This document shows positions 1 to 8,373 of a DNA stretch of 37,128 bases, piece by piece. Position numbers and translations under genes: made by a program. Position 1 is the first letter of the stretch. Every line of letters starts with the position of its first letter. The notes under the pieces are model-generated. The model was not told the DNA's origin. It was given only the letters and a program-made list of their open reading frames with translations, and made no database searches. The stretch covers positions 1 to 37,128 of the forward strand of contig CACYHG010000051.1 of NCBI GenBank assembly GCA_902774175.1. Reading direction: 5' to 3'. This DNA is from an uncultured Bacteroidota bacterium (lineage in GTDB: Bacteria > Bacteroidota > Bacteroidia > Bacteroidales > WCHB1-69).

Positions 1-516
1 CTGTTCCAACACGTCGGCCGCCTCATCAACCGAAAGCATCTGCCGGTCGAATGACTGGGACGGCATCTTGTGGCAGTTGGCGGCCACATGGCCATCCTGC
101 TTCAGACGATAAACGACATTTGAACCCAAAGTAAGTAACAGGAAATCTGTTTTCTGAAGAAATTCACGCCCTTCATGCAACGCATCGCGCATCTGTTGCA
201 GGCAGACCTCCCTGTCCGGATTGGAGAAACGGCTGTGAAAGTCGAAACTGTGCCAGCATCCTTCGTGGAAAAACAGCCGGTCCTCCCCGATTTCAGTATC
301 TTCTGTCAGGAGATTCAGACATTCAGCCACAGAAATCGGATTGAACAGGATGCCCGACGGGTTAATCAAAATGTTGAATTTCCGTTCGGCCAACCTCTCA
401 CCTATCCGCTCGGCAAAACAGGAGCCGATACAGAGCAGCTGGTGGGAATGGCTGACAGCAAATGGGAACGGGGAAAGCGGGATAACGGTTCTGAAGGTCT
501 CGACAGTCGGTTTCAT
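1..516 (-). CDS. GSCFA domain protein, N-terminal 172 residues (runs off the window)
   Basis: This gene reads leftward and its 3' end lies outside the window. The visible 172 codons contain the family signature Gly-Ser-Cys-Phe-Ala at residues 31-35 (within LLCIGSCFAERIGERL), followed by an INPSGILFNP block near 50-60 and a WHSFDFHSRFSNP block near 90-105. GSCFA proteins are a Bacteroidota-rich family related by fold to SGNH/GDSL hydrolases; their substrate is not established. The ATG at 516 overlaps the TGA of the upstream helix-hairpin-helix gene (ATGA, 513-516), so the two are probably translationally coupled. No signal peptide is visible, so a cytoplasmic protein is likely. Confidence 0.88.
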   Translation of the reverse strand, partial: MKPTVETFRTVIPLSPFPFAVSHSHQLLCIGSCFAERIGERLAERKFNILINPSGILFNPISVAECLNLLTEDTEIGEDRLFFHEGCWHSFDFHSRFSNPDREVCLQQMRDALHEGREFLQKTDFLLLTLGSNVVYRLKQDGHVAANCHKMPSQSFDRQMLSVDEAADVLEQ

Positions 517-1298
517 TGTGTGGTCAGATAAGGTTTTAGTCGGTTATATAGTTCCGGATAGACGCGTGTCGCGCTCCGCATCTCATCCAACGAACGGAAA
601 CGTCCCTTATTGTCCCGCCACACAACAATTGTTTTGGCAAGATAATAATCGATATACGGATGTTTTACCAGCTCGTTCACACTTGCATGGTTGATGCGCA
701 GTTTGTGCAGGGCTCCTGTTGTGTCTATGGAAAGATATGGTGTTATCTGACGCCATCTGGCACTGTCAATAATGCGGATTTCAAGCAGTTGGCCCATGTC
801 GGTAAAACCTCCCAGACGCTCCCGGTAGGATATTATTTCCCGTGCCGTCCGTGCCCCTATTCCCGGGATGGTGCGCAGCATAAGCGTGTCCGCCCTGTTC
901 AGTTCCACCTTTTCGGCTGTAAGCGATCGTTTTTCCGGATATTTTCTTGTAAAATCCCGGATGCTGTCCGCTGTGGAAGATGCTGCTTCCCAATGTTCCC
1001 ACGTCCTGTTGTGCTGTCCGGACCCGTGCCGGAACGGACGGGAGCTGTTGTAACGCTTTGTGTATGACTGCCGTCGTTCGGCCCATACAGCCTCTATCGA
1101 ATCGGCCAGAAACTTCTGACGCTCCTCGAATGCAATATATTGTCTGTATTCCTCCGCATCCAAGGGAGGCAAAGGCTTGGGCGGCATAAAAACCAGGGTG
1201 ACGCGTGCGCCAAGAAGCAGGATAATAAGTACGGACAGTACTATCAGTCCGCGCCGTTCCGTTGAGGAACATTCAAAAAAACTTTTCCATTCTTTCAT
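513..1298 (-). CDS. ComEA-like helix-hairpin-helix membrane protein
   Basis: A 261-residue protein with a short cytosolic start, one membrane segment at about residues 17-38, a charged linker, and two helix-hairpin-helix units. The first (about 132-166) has the IPGIGARTAREI hairpin followed by YRERLGGF. The second (about 203-236) begins RINHASVNEL and has a degenerate hairpin (HPYIDYYLA). Paired HhH units like these bind DNA non-specifically and are typical of ComEA-type proteins, but Bacteroidota members are not tied experimentally to DNA uptake, so the role here is inferred. It lies 66 bases downstream of the parC-like gene and overlaps the GSCFA gene by four bases. Confidence 0.85.
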   Translation of the reverse strand: MKEWKSFFECSSTERRGLIVLSVLIILLLGARVTLVFMPPKPLPPLDAEEYRQYIAFEERQKFLADSIEAVWAERRQSYTKRYNSSRPFRHGSGQHNRTWEHWEAASSTADSIRDFTRKYPEKRSLTAEKVELNRADTLMLRTIPGIGARTAREIISYRERLGGFTDMGQLLEIRIIDSARWRQITPYLSIDTTGALHKLRINHASVNELVKHPYIDYYLAKTIVVWRDNKGRFRSLDEMRSATRVYPELYNRLKPYLTTQ

Positions 1299-1364
1299 TA
1301 AGGGTTGGTGTTAGGATTAAAAGTATAAGTTGAAACTATTTATTTTAACATATTTGTTTACAAG

Positions 1365-4055
1365 TTAATCGTCAAACAGATTCATCTGAATTCCTTCTCC
1401 TGCAGAATCCTCAGAGACAGGTGCCTTCTGAATTATCCGCTCCATCAGTTCGCCATCTTCGGCATCCTCCGCCGCCTCCGCTTCACTATCGGAAAGCTCA
1501 TCGGTATCCTCAGGTTCTGTTTCAGGCTCATCGTATGGAAGCGGCTCCAGTTCCTTGATTTTATATATCTTGTCAAACGAGAGCCTCTTCCCTTTGGATT
1601 TCAGTTTGGTCTCCTCCGTCATTTCCGCAACGTTGAACAATTCCGTCGTCTTGTCCGGATGCTGTTTGTCCGTATAGGTGATTTCAGCCTGTGGCAGGTA
1701 TTGGATGGAGCAGAAAAGCATCTCCGCCTTCGGGTTGCCGCACAGCAGTTCGATTTTCTTGTCGCTCTCCTCCACGAGGGAGCGGCGCAAAAAGTACTTT
1801 TTCTGCTCTTTGTCGTAATAGAGCACGCTTATGGGACGCCGTGGGTTGAATTTCTCAACAAACAGCAGCCCTTCGTCGAAATGCAGGGAGAGGTCAAATC
1901 CTGTGATTTTGCAGTATCCGGCCTTGTAGAAGGAGATGAGCTTGTCAGTTGCCACAAATTCGCCCAACAGACGGCCGTGCTGCTCTGTGTTGAGCCGCTG
2001 GATGCTTTCGTCAAACCAGAGGCTCAGGGCATTCAGCGTGGAGGCCCCGCGGCTTTGCAGCTCAATTTTCCGGACAGGATATTTGGTCAGGATGTTCCCT
2101 ATGCTCTGCCTTCCCTTTATGGCCAATGTGCTGAAATCATAGTCGAACACCGGTTTCTTAAGTTTGGCCTTGTGACGCAGGGTGACACGTACAGTTTCCG
2201 CCTCCCCGTTTTTGTTCATGGTGAAATACAGAACTTTGCTCCCTTTTGTCCCTTTTGTCAGGTCGTACCGCTTGTCACGGCTCACCCCGCCGATTGCAAA
2301 ACGCTTGACGTAGCTGAACCCCAACGGACCGTCCTGATATACCATGTTGAATATTGTGCGGTCGTCATTGCGGTTGAAGACATATGCGGCCAGAATGTCG
2401 GGACCGACAAAGACCTTCTCCGCCACCTTTGTGACCAGAAAGCTGCCATCCTCGTGGAACACGATTATCTCGTCCACATCGGAGCATTCGCCGGCAAGAA
2501 CCACATTCTCATCCTTTTTCAGGTTGGTGCCGATAAAGCCCTCCTTGCTGTTCACATAGAGCTTCTGGTTTGCGACTGCAGCACTGGCCGCCTTGATGTT
2601 TTCAAAATTGCGGATTTCTGTACGCCGTTCACGTCCGGCACCGTATTTCTTCTTGATTTGCCTGAACCACTGGATGGTGTAATCGATAATGTGCTCGATG
2701 TTGTTGCGCACCTCGTCAATGTCCACCTCAATGTCCTGAAGCTGCCGCTCTGCCTCCTTTATGTCAAACTTGGAGATCTTGCGCACCGGCTTTTCGGTCA
2801 GTTTGAGAACATCCTCCCTGGTGATCTCGCGCCTGAACAGGCTCCGGTAAGGGTCAAACGCCCGCTCAATGTCAGAAATCTGCGCTTCGAACGAAGCCTG
2901 GTCCTTCTCCAACTCCTTATATATTCGCTTCTCGAAGAAGATTTTCTCCAACGAAATCCAATGCCATTTTTCGGACAGCTCACCCAGAAGGATTTCCAAT
3001 TCGCGTCTGAGAATGTCCACAGTACGGTCGGCGGAATGGCGCAGGATACTCTTCACATCGGTGAACTGGATTTCACGGTTAACCACCACACATGTGATGG
3101 GATTGATTGTCACCTGGCATTGTGTGAAGGCGTACAGCGCGTCAATTGTTTGGTCGGGAGAGGTGTTGGGCGCCAGCTGCAGGATTATTTCCGCCTGTTC
3201 CGTGGTTTTGTCCAGAATCTTGGTTATTTTAAGCCTGCCCTTCTCCACGGCCTTGGAGATGTCCTCAATCAGGGACTGTGTGGTGGTGTTGTATGGTATC
3301 TCCGTTATTACCAGGTTCTTCTTGTCCTGCTGCAGGATTTTGGCACGGATGAGCACTTTTGTCTTGTTTCGGATACCGTCGTTATATTCGCGCACATCGA
3401 CGAAACCGCCGGTCGGGAAATCCGGATAAATCTGGAAATCGCGTCCTTGCAGATAATCTATGGAGGCGTCAATCAGCTCGTTGAAATTGTGCGGAAGAAT
3501 CTGGGATGAGAAACCGACACCGAGCCCGAGCGTGCCTTGTGCCAGCAGCAGCGGAAACTTTATCGGAAGAGCCACCGGCTCACGGTTGCGCCCGTCGTAG
3601 GAGAGCTTCCACTCCGTAACCTTGGGGCTGAATGCAACCTCATGAGCGAATTTCGAAAGCCGCGCCTCAATGTAACGGGGTGCGGCCGCATTGTCTCCGG
3701 TCAGGATGTTGCCCCAGTTTCCCTGGCAGTCAACCAGCAGCTCCTTCTGGCCAAGCTTGACCAAAGCCTCATAGATGGAGGAATCGCCGTGCGGATGATA
3801 CTTCATTGTATTCCCGACGATGTTAGCGACCTTGTTGTAACGTCCGTCATCCATCTCCCACATGGAATGCAGGATGCGCCGCTGCACCGGTTTCAACCCG
3901 TCGTCAATGTATGGGATAGCCCGGTCAAGATTGGCATAGGAGGCATAGTCCAGATACCAGTCCTGAAACATGTTCTTTATATGGAACACCTGTTGCAAAT
4001 CACCACTGCCTGACGACGTTTCATCAGAATTCATTACGGTTTTGTCCTCTTCCAT
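1365..4055 (-). CDS. parC: DNA gyrase/topoisomerase IV subunit A (ParC-like)
   Basis: An 896-residue type IIA topoisomerase subunit A. The breakage-reunion domain contains HPHGDSSIYEALVKLGQ at about 87-103 and the active-site tyrosine in APRYIEARLS (Tyr128). The C-terminal half has beta-pinwheel-like blades, no recognisable GyrA box, and ends in a long acidic tail. The Glu at position 96 (where GyrA proteins usually have Asp) and the lack of a GyrA box favour the ParC-type group that Bacteroidota annotate as topoisomerase IV subunit A. Both quinolone-determining positions (Ser92, Glu96) have the residues usual for susceptible proteins. The partner parE is not adjacent: the next gene upstream is the divergent pepT. 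A second possible ATG lies seven codons in, at 4034. Confidence 0.93.
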   Translation of the reverse strand: MEEDKTVMNSDETSSGSGDLQQVFHIKNMFQDWYLDYASYANLDRAIPYIDDGLKPVQRRILHSMWEMDDGRYNKVANIVGNTMKYHPHGDSSIYEALVKLGQKELLVDCQGNWGNILTGDNAAAPRYIEARLSKFAHEVAFSPKVTEWKLSYDGRNREPVALPIKFPLLLAQGTLGLGVGFSSQILPHNFNELIDASIDYLQGRDFQIYPDFPTGGFVDVREYNDGIRNKTKVLIRAKILQQDKKNLVITEIPYNTTTQSLIEDISKAVEKGRLKITKILDKTTEQAEIILQLAPNTSPDQTIDALYAFTQCQVTINPITCVVVNREIQFTDVKSILRHSADRTVDILRRELEILLGELSEKWHWISLEKIFFEKRIYKELEKDQASFEAQISDIERAFDPYRSLFRREITREDVLKLTEKPVRKISKFDIKEAERQLQDIEVDIDEVRNNIEHIIDYTIQWFRQIKKKYGAGRERRTEIRNFENIKAASAAVANQKLYVNSKEGFIGTNLKKDENVVLAGECSDVDEIIVFHEDGSFLVTKVAEKVFVGPDILAAYVFNRNDDRTIFNMVYQDGPLGFSYVKRFAIGGVSRDKRYDLTKGTKGSKVLYFTMNKNGEAETVRVTLRHKAKLKKPVFDYDFSTLAIKGRQSIGNILTKYPVRKIELQSRGASTLNALSLWFDESIQRLNTEQHGRLLGEFVATDKLISFYKAGYCKITGFDLSLHFDEGLLFVEKFNPRRPISVLYYDKEQKKYFLRRSLVEESDKKIELLCGNPKAEMLFCSIQYLPQAEITYTDKQHPDKTTELFNVAEMTEETKLKSKGKRLSFDKIYKIKELEPLPYDEPETEPEDTDELSDSEAEAAEDAEDGELMERIIQKAPVSEDSAGEGIQMNLFDD

Positions 4056-4075
4056 CTGCTTTCCGTTTGATGCTG

Positions 4076-4083
4076 CAAAAGTA
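4076..4083 (-). promoter_or_regulatory. Bacteroidota -7 box for the parC-like gene
   Basis: On the minus strand this reads TACTTTTG, matching TAnnTTTG. It ends about 20 bases before the ATG at 4055, implying a very short leader. No convincing -33 element was found. Confidence 0.5.
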
Positions 4084-4181
4084 ATAAAAAAAAGGATTCG
4101 GAAAAGGCTGTTCCGGCCACATGATGAAAAAAATATCCCTTTTTTTCCGGTTTGGTATGATATCTGTATCCATTTTTAAGT

Positions 4182-4189
4182 TATTTTTG
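4182..4189 (+). promoter_or_regulatory. Bacteroidota -7 box for pepT
   Basis: Reads TATTTTTG (TAnnTTTG), 33 bases before the pepT ATG. A TTTG at 4151-4154 is too far upstream for the usual -33 spacing, so only the -7 box is supported. Confidence 0.5.
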
Positions 4190-4222
4190 CATTTTTGAAT
4201 TTCTAAAACAAAAATATTTAAA

Positions 4223-5446
4223 ATGACACTTAAAGAGCGTTTTTTCAAATATATTGCGATTGACACGCAATCCGCGCCCGATGCCGGTTCCTTTCCCAGC
4301 ACGGAAAAACAGAAGAGCCTCTCCCACCTTCTGGTGGAGGAATTGAAAGCAATGGGAGTTGCAGACGCGGCAATGGATGAATACGGCTACGTTATGGCCA
4401 CCATCCCCTCCAACAGCGCGAAAAAGCTGCCGGTCATCGGCTTCATCGCCCATGTGGACACTGCACCTGATCTGGATGGCAAATGCACCAATCCGCAGGT
4501 GATAGAAAATTATCAGGGGCAGACTATCCCGTTGGATGCGGCGGGGAAGTTCGAGCTCAGTCCGGAAGAGTTCCCGGAAATGCTGCTCTACAAGGGGCAG
4601 ACCCTTATCTGCACTTCAGGCGACACCCTGCTGGGCGCCGACGACAAGGCCGGAATCACTGAAATCATGTGTGCGGTCGAGTATCTGATGCAGCATCCGG
4701 AGGTTGAGCATGGCCCCATCGCCATCGGATTCACCCCTGATGAGGAAATCGGTTGCGGTGTCGACTACTTTGACGTGAAGAAATTCGGTGCGGACTATGC
4801 GTACACCATGGATGGCGGGCAGATCGGCGAGCTGGAATATGAAAACTTCAATGCGGCCGGCGCAACCATCCATATTCAGGGCAAAAACATCCATCCGGGA
4901 TATGCCAAGGACAAAATGATTAATTCCCAACTGGTTGCAATGGAACTGCACCGGATGCTCCCTGTCGGGCAGCGGCCTGAACTTACCCAGGACTATGAGG
5001 GCTTTTATCTGCTGATAAAAATGGATGGCACTGTGGATGAAACCAAAATGCAGTACATCATCCGTGACCACGACCGCGAAAAGTTTGAAGCGAAGAAAAA
5101 ACTGTTGCAGGATGCGGTGGACTACATAAATAAAAAATATGGACAGATTGTCCGCTGCGAAATCAAGGACCAGTACTACAACATGCGCGAGCAGGTGGAG
5201 AAACACCGTTTTATTGTGGATATAGCCGAAGAGGCCATCCGCGAGGCCGGAGTCACCCCAAAGGTTGTGCCCATCCGTGGCGGCACCGACGGGGCGCGCC
5301 TCTCCTTCATGGGACTGCCCTGCCCCAACCTCTTTGCAGGTGGGCATAATTTCCACGGGCGCTACGAATATGTGATTCTCGAATCGATGGAAAAGGCCGT
5401 TCAGGTGATTCTCAACATCATTCGGGCCTACGTGAAAAAAGCGTGA
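4223..5446 (+). CDS. pepT: Peptidase T (tripeptide aminopeptidase)
   Basis: A 407-residue M20B metallopeptidase that removes the N-terminal residue from tripeptides in the cytoplasm. Visible metal and catalytic motifs are AHVDT (His77, Asp79), GADDKAG (Asp140), PDEEIGCG (catalytic and metal Glu174/175), TMDGG (Asp197) and a C-terminal GGHNFHGR. GGTDGARLSFMGLPCPN near the end is also typical of PepT. Length matches the E. coli protein (about 408). The ATG follows a TAnnTTTG box by 33 bases. The TGA stop is two bases before the likely purM start, so the two genes probably share a transcript. Confidence 0.96.
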   Translation: MTLKERFFKYIAIDTQSAPDAGSFPSTEKQKSLSHLLVEELKAMGVADAAMDEYGYVMATIPSNSAKKLPVIGFIAHVDTAPDLDGKCTNPQVIENYQGQTIPLDAAGKFELSPEEFPEMLLYKGQTLICTSGDTLLGADDKAGITEIMCAVEYLMQHPEVEHGPIAIGFTPDEEIGCGVDYFDVKKFGADYAYTMDGGQIGELEYENFNAAGATIHIQGKNIHPGYAKDKMINSQLVAMELHRMLPVGQRPELTQDYEGFYLLIKMDGTVDETKMQYIIRDHDREKFEAKKKLLQDAVDYINKKYGQIVRCEIKDQYYNMREQVEKHRFIVDIAEEAIREAGVTPKVVPIRGGTDGARLSFMGLPCPNLFAGGHNFHGRYEYVILESMEKAVQVILNIIRAYVKKA

Positions 5447-5448
5447 CA

Positions 5449-6624
5449 ATGGGAAAGAACGAAATGGATTACAGTCTGCGGGGTGTTTCCGCCTCCAAGG
5501 AGGATGTGCATAACGCAATTTCCAAACTGGACAAAGGGCTTTTCCCCGGTGCATTCTGCAAAATCATCCCCGATTATCTTGGTGGGGATCCCGCATACTG
5601 CAACATCATGCATGCGGACGGGGCAGGTACAAAGTCTTCGCTGGCCTACCTTTATTGGAAGGAGACCGGAGACCTTTCCGTATGGGCCGGCATTGCCCAA
5701 GATGCGGTTGTGATGAACACCGACGATGTGCTCTGTGTGGGTGCTGATGTGCCCATGCTGCTCTCATCCACCATCGGACGGAACAAGCATCTGATTCCAG
5801 GCGAGGTGATAGCAGCCATCATAAATGGAACTGAATCATTTTTGGCGCGGATGCGCGACCTTGGCCTTGAAATATACCTGACAGGCGGCGAAACCGCCGA
5901 TGTGGGCGATTTGGTACGTACTGTCATTGTCGACTCGACCGTAACATGCCGCATGAAACGCAGCGATGTCATTGACAACCGGAACATTGCAGACGGAGAT
6001 GTCATTGTGGGCTTTGCATCATACGGGCAGGCCACATACGAGGACCGCTACAACGGCGGCATGGGCAGCAACGGCCTCACATCAGCCCGCCATGATGTCC
6101 TGCATCATGCGATTGCCGCACAGTATCCGGAAAGCTATGATTCCGCCATTCCGGAAAATCTGGTCTATTCCGGCCGATATGCACTGACCGACCCGACGGA
6201 GATTCCTGGCGTGGACATGGGCAGACTAATCCTTTCGCCCACCCGCACCTACGCTCCCATCATCCGGACAATGCTGAAGGAATACCGGCAACAGATACAT
6301 GGCATGGTGCATTGCAGCGGCGGTGCACAGACCAAGGTGCTGCACTTTATTGACAGGCTGAATGTGATCAAGGACAACCTGTTCCCCATTCCACCGCTGT
6401 TCCGCTACATCCGCGAATGTTCCGGCACAAGCTGGGAGGAGATGTACAAGGTCTTCAACATGGGTCACCGGCTTGAGGTCTACGTGCCGGAGGAGATTGC
6501 CGGCGCATTGGTGGAAATCGGCCGTCATTACGGAGTGGAGACCCAAATAATCGGCCGCTGCGAGGCGTCGGACCGGAAACAGGTCACCATTGCAGGCCCA
6601 CAAGGAACTTTCATTTATAATTAA
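5449..6624 (+). CDS. purM: Phosphoribosylformylglycinamidine cyclo-ligase (AIR synthase)
   Basis: A 391-residue PurM that closes the imidazole ring: FGAM plus ATP gives AIR in purine synthesis. The MHADGAGTKSSLAYLYW segment, the AQDAVVMNTDDVLCVGA segment and GGETADVGDLVRT are the ATP- and substrate-binding blocks of the family, and the MGHRLEVYVPEE segment belongs to the second domain. It is the longer form common in Bacteroidota. An in-frame GTG at 5443 overlaps the pepT stop, but the ATG at 5449 or the one at 5464 (giving MDYSLRGVSASKEDV) fits relatives better. The gene is complete, with no missing motif. Confidence 0.93.
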   Translation: MGKNEMDYSLRGVSASKEDVHNAISKLDKGLFPGAFCKIIPDYLGGDPAYCNIMHADGAGTKSSLAYLYWKETGDLSVWAGIAQDAVVMNTDDVLCVGADVPMLLSSTIGRNKHLIPGEVIAAIINGTESFLARMRDLGLEIYLTGGETADVGDLVRTVIVDSTVTCRMKRSDVIDNRNIADGDVIVGFASYGQATYEDRYNGGMGSNGLTSARHDVLHHAIAAQYPESYDSAIPENLVYSGRYALTDPTEIPGVDMGRLILSPTRTYAPIIRTMLKEYRQQIHGMVHCSGGAQTKVLHFIDRLNVIKDNLFPIPPLFRYIRECSGTSWEEMYKVFNMGHRLEVYVPEEIAGALVEIGRHYGVETQIIGRCEASDRKQVTIAGPQGTFIYN

Positions 6625-6665
6625 CAGGACAAATAAATAATCATCATCCAATAAAATCAAAAGCC

Positions 6666-7400
6666 ATGAAACAGAAAATTTTCTTACTCGCCCTTTTGTG
6701 TGTCGGCTGCACACTTGTTGGCTACGGCCAGCGCAAACCTTCAAACCAGGTGACAACCAGACCTGCACAACAAACCACGGCACAACGTCCGAATCCTAGG
6801 GCAACCTCCTCTGCCAGCGTCAGGAACAACGCTTTGGAAAGGCTTCCTGAATTTGAAAAATCGGGAGGAAAACCCTTTATGGATGTGCTGCGTGACAGGG
6901 AGACCTATCCCAGCCTCCAACGTGAGGCGCTCCAGCCGGAACAGCTTTCGCAACTGATGTGGGTCGCATGCGGAACCACAACACCTGAAAACTACACCGC
7001 CTTCAAGGTCACACAAATGCCTTGTGTTGACGTGTATTATATCGGTGAAAACGGGATTTACCGCTATGAGCGCGAACTGCACGAGCTCTCCACCATCCGC
7101 AGGGGCAACTTTACCAATCTGCTTATGGGCAATGACGAGTTTTCCGTAGATGCCGCAGCTGCCATATTCTTTGTCTTCAAACCGGGAGACTTCACATCTG
7201 ACAGCCACAGGCCTGTTACAGAAATTGAGGCCGCCATCAACTGCGGTGCAATCATGCAGAACATAGCCCTTTACTGTTCCAGCGAGGAGCTATCATGTCT
7301 GCCTGTGAACTTTTCGGACGCCCACAAGGCCGACCTGCTTAAGGCGATTAACCAGAGCGAAGCGATGGTGCTTTACGGAATAGTCATCGGCAAGAGATAA
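6666..7400 (+). CDS. Exported nitroreductase-like (SagB-type) protein
   Basis: A 244-residue protein with an N-terminal signal peptide (hydrophobic residues 5-20, cleavage probably after GYGQ), a low-complexity Thr/Gln/Arg/Pro linker to about residue 50, then a nitroreductase-like domain. Family traits are KPFMDVLRDRETYPSL, LSQLMWVACGTTTPENY, the DVYYIGENGIYRYE strand pair, and the INCGAIMQNIALYCSSEELSCLPV helix followed by a C-terminal VLYGIVIGKR. Such proteins bind FMN and reduce or oxidise small molecules, but most are cytosolic; an exported form would need flavin loading in the periplasm. The substrate is unknown. The RRSxRxF-like FMN motif seen in many relatives is replaced by DRETYPSL, so catalytic competence is uncertain. 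It lies 41 bases after purM. Confidence 0.72.
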   Translation: MKQKIFLLALLCVGCTLVGYGQRKPSNQVTTRPAQQTTAQRPNPRATSSASVRNNALERLPEFEKSGGKPFMDVLRDRETYPSLQREALQPEQLSQLMWVACGTTTPENYTAFKVTQMPCVDVYYIGENGIYRYERELHELSTIRRGNFTNLLMGNDEFSVDAAAAIFFVFKPGDFTSDSHRPVTEIEAAINCGAIMQNIALYCSSEELSCLPVNFSDAHKADLLKAINQSEAMVLYGIVIGKR

Positions 7401-7450
7401 CAGGACATTAATTAATAATTTTTAATCACCAAACTTTTAATTAACAAAAC

Positions 7451-7960
7451 ATGAAAAAGTTAGCAATTATCGTATGCGCGTGCGGCCTCATCTTTGCAGG
7501 CTGCCAGAACAAGGAGGTCACCGAAGAGACCACCGAACCCGTAGCTCCCCAAGAGGAACAGATGGATCCTGAAATGGAGAAATGCAAGGCCATGTGTGAG
7601 GCTTGGCAGAACTGGGACCAGCAGACCGACGAAATGAAGGCCGAGCTGATCGCCGACAGGAAAGCCAAAATAACCGAACAGGAGGCAAGAAAGGCCGAAT
7701 GCGAAGCCAAGAAGGCTGAATTTGAAGCAAAGAAGGCCGAATTTGAGAAAACTTGGGCTGAAAACTGGGCCAAGTTTGACGAACTCAGCATCGACGAGCA
7801 GAAAGCTCTCATCGACAACTACATGATGTTCAACTGCCCCAAACGTTGCTGCAAAGGCGAAGGCGCACCGAAATGCAAACACGGTGAAGGCTCCTGCCAG
7901 CACAATCCCGCACAGTGCCCCAACCACGGCAAGGCCGAATGCCCGCACCATGCCAAATAA
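7451..7960 (+). CDS. Lipoprotein with coiled coil and Cys/His-rich C-terminal tail
   Basis: A 169-residue protein of no family I recognise. The signal peptide ends in a lipobox (IFAGC, Cys18). The mature part starts with an acidic stretch, continues as a Lys/Glu/Ala-rich helix with near-heptad repeats of ARKAECEAKKAEFEAKKAEF (about 75-97), and ends after YMMFN (about 125-130) in a tail with seven Cys and five His (CPKRCC, CKHGEGSCQHN, QCPNHGKAECPHH). The tail looks like a metal-binding or metal-buffering segment, which is an inference from composition. It follows the nitroreductase-like gene by 50 bases and is closed by a strong terminator at 7978-8009. Confidence 0.8.
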   Translation: MKKLAIIVCACGLIFAGCQNKEVTEETTEPVAPQEEQMDPEMEKCKAMCEAWQNWDQQTDEMKAELIADRKAKITEQEARKAECEAKKAEFEAKKAEFEKTWAENWAKFDELSIDEQKALIDNYMMFNCPKRCCKGEGAPKCKHGEGSCQHNPAQCPNHGKAECPHHAK

Positions 7961-7977
7961 GGTTTGTACGGCACAAT

Positions 7978-8009
7978 AAAAAAGGTCTTCTTCGGAAGAC
8001 CTTTTTTTT
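7978..8009. terminator. Bidirectional intrinsic terminator
   Basis: A perfect seven-base-pair stem GGTCTTC/GAAGACC (7984-7990 with 7995-8001) closed by a C(UUCG)G tetraloop. It is preceded by an A tract and followed by eight T, so the stem extends by A-T pairs and can act in both directions. It separates the convergent lipoprotein gene and folB. Confidence 0.9.
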
Positions 8010-8012
8010 ATT

Positions 8013-8372
8013 TCATAATTCCTCTGAGCCCATAACCACGCTCACCTTGCGGATGTTCCCGCCAAGCGGCGGCTGGAGCTTGCTGATCTTCACCTCTGCC
8101 CTTTCAAGTTCTGGAAAACGGTCGTGCAGGGCATGCAGCACCCGTTTCGCGACATGTTCCAGCAGGGCCGAAGGCTTTGCCATTTCGGCAGCAATGACAT
8201 TATAGGCCTGCTGGTAGTCCAGGGCCTTGTGCAGGTTGTCGCTTCCCGCTGCGGCGGAGGCGTCATATTCCAAAGTGCATTCCGCCTCAAAGCGGGTGCC
8301 GATTTTCCTCTCCTCTTCAAAACAGCCGTGATGGGCATAGAAGCTCATGCCTTCCAGTAAAATCTTTGTCAT
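8013..8372 (-). CDS. folB: Dihydroneopterin aldolase
   Basis: A 119-residue FolB that splits dihydroneopterin to 6-hydroxymethyl-dihydropterin and glycolaldehyde in folate synthesis. Diagnostic blocks are the FYAHHGCFEEERKIG N-terminal strand and loop, ALDYQQAY for substrate binding, LLEHVAKRV, and the catalytic lysine in VKISKLQPPL near residue 97. Length is typical. The ATG lies one base after the mtgA stop, so it is the last gene of the ahcY-pdxJ-mtgA-folB transcript, and it ends at the shared terminator. Confidence 0.93.
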   Translation of the reverse strand: MTKILLEGMSFYAHHGCFEEERKIGTRFEAECTLEYDASAAAGSDNLHKALDYQQAYNVIAAEMAKPSALLEHVAKRVLHALHDRFPELERAEVKISKLQPPLGGNIRKVSVVMGSEEL

Positions 8373-8373
8373 G

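Noticed and set aside
1659-3509. A 616-codon open frame on the plus strand
   Set aside because: It lies wholly opposite the parC-like gene, has no family resemblance and is a shadow of its codon pattern.
4616-5554. A 312-codon minus-strand frame
   Set aside because: It is antisense to pepT and purM, both well-supported genes.
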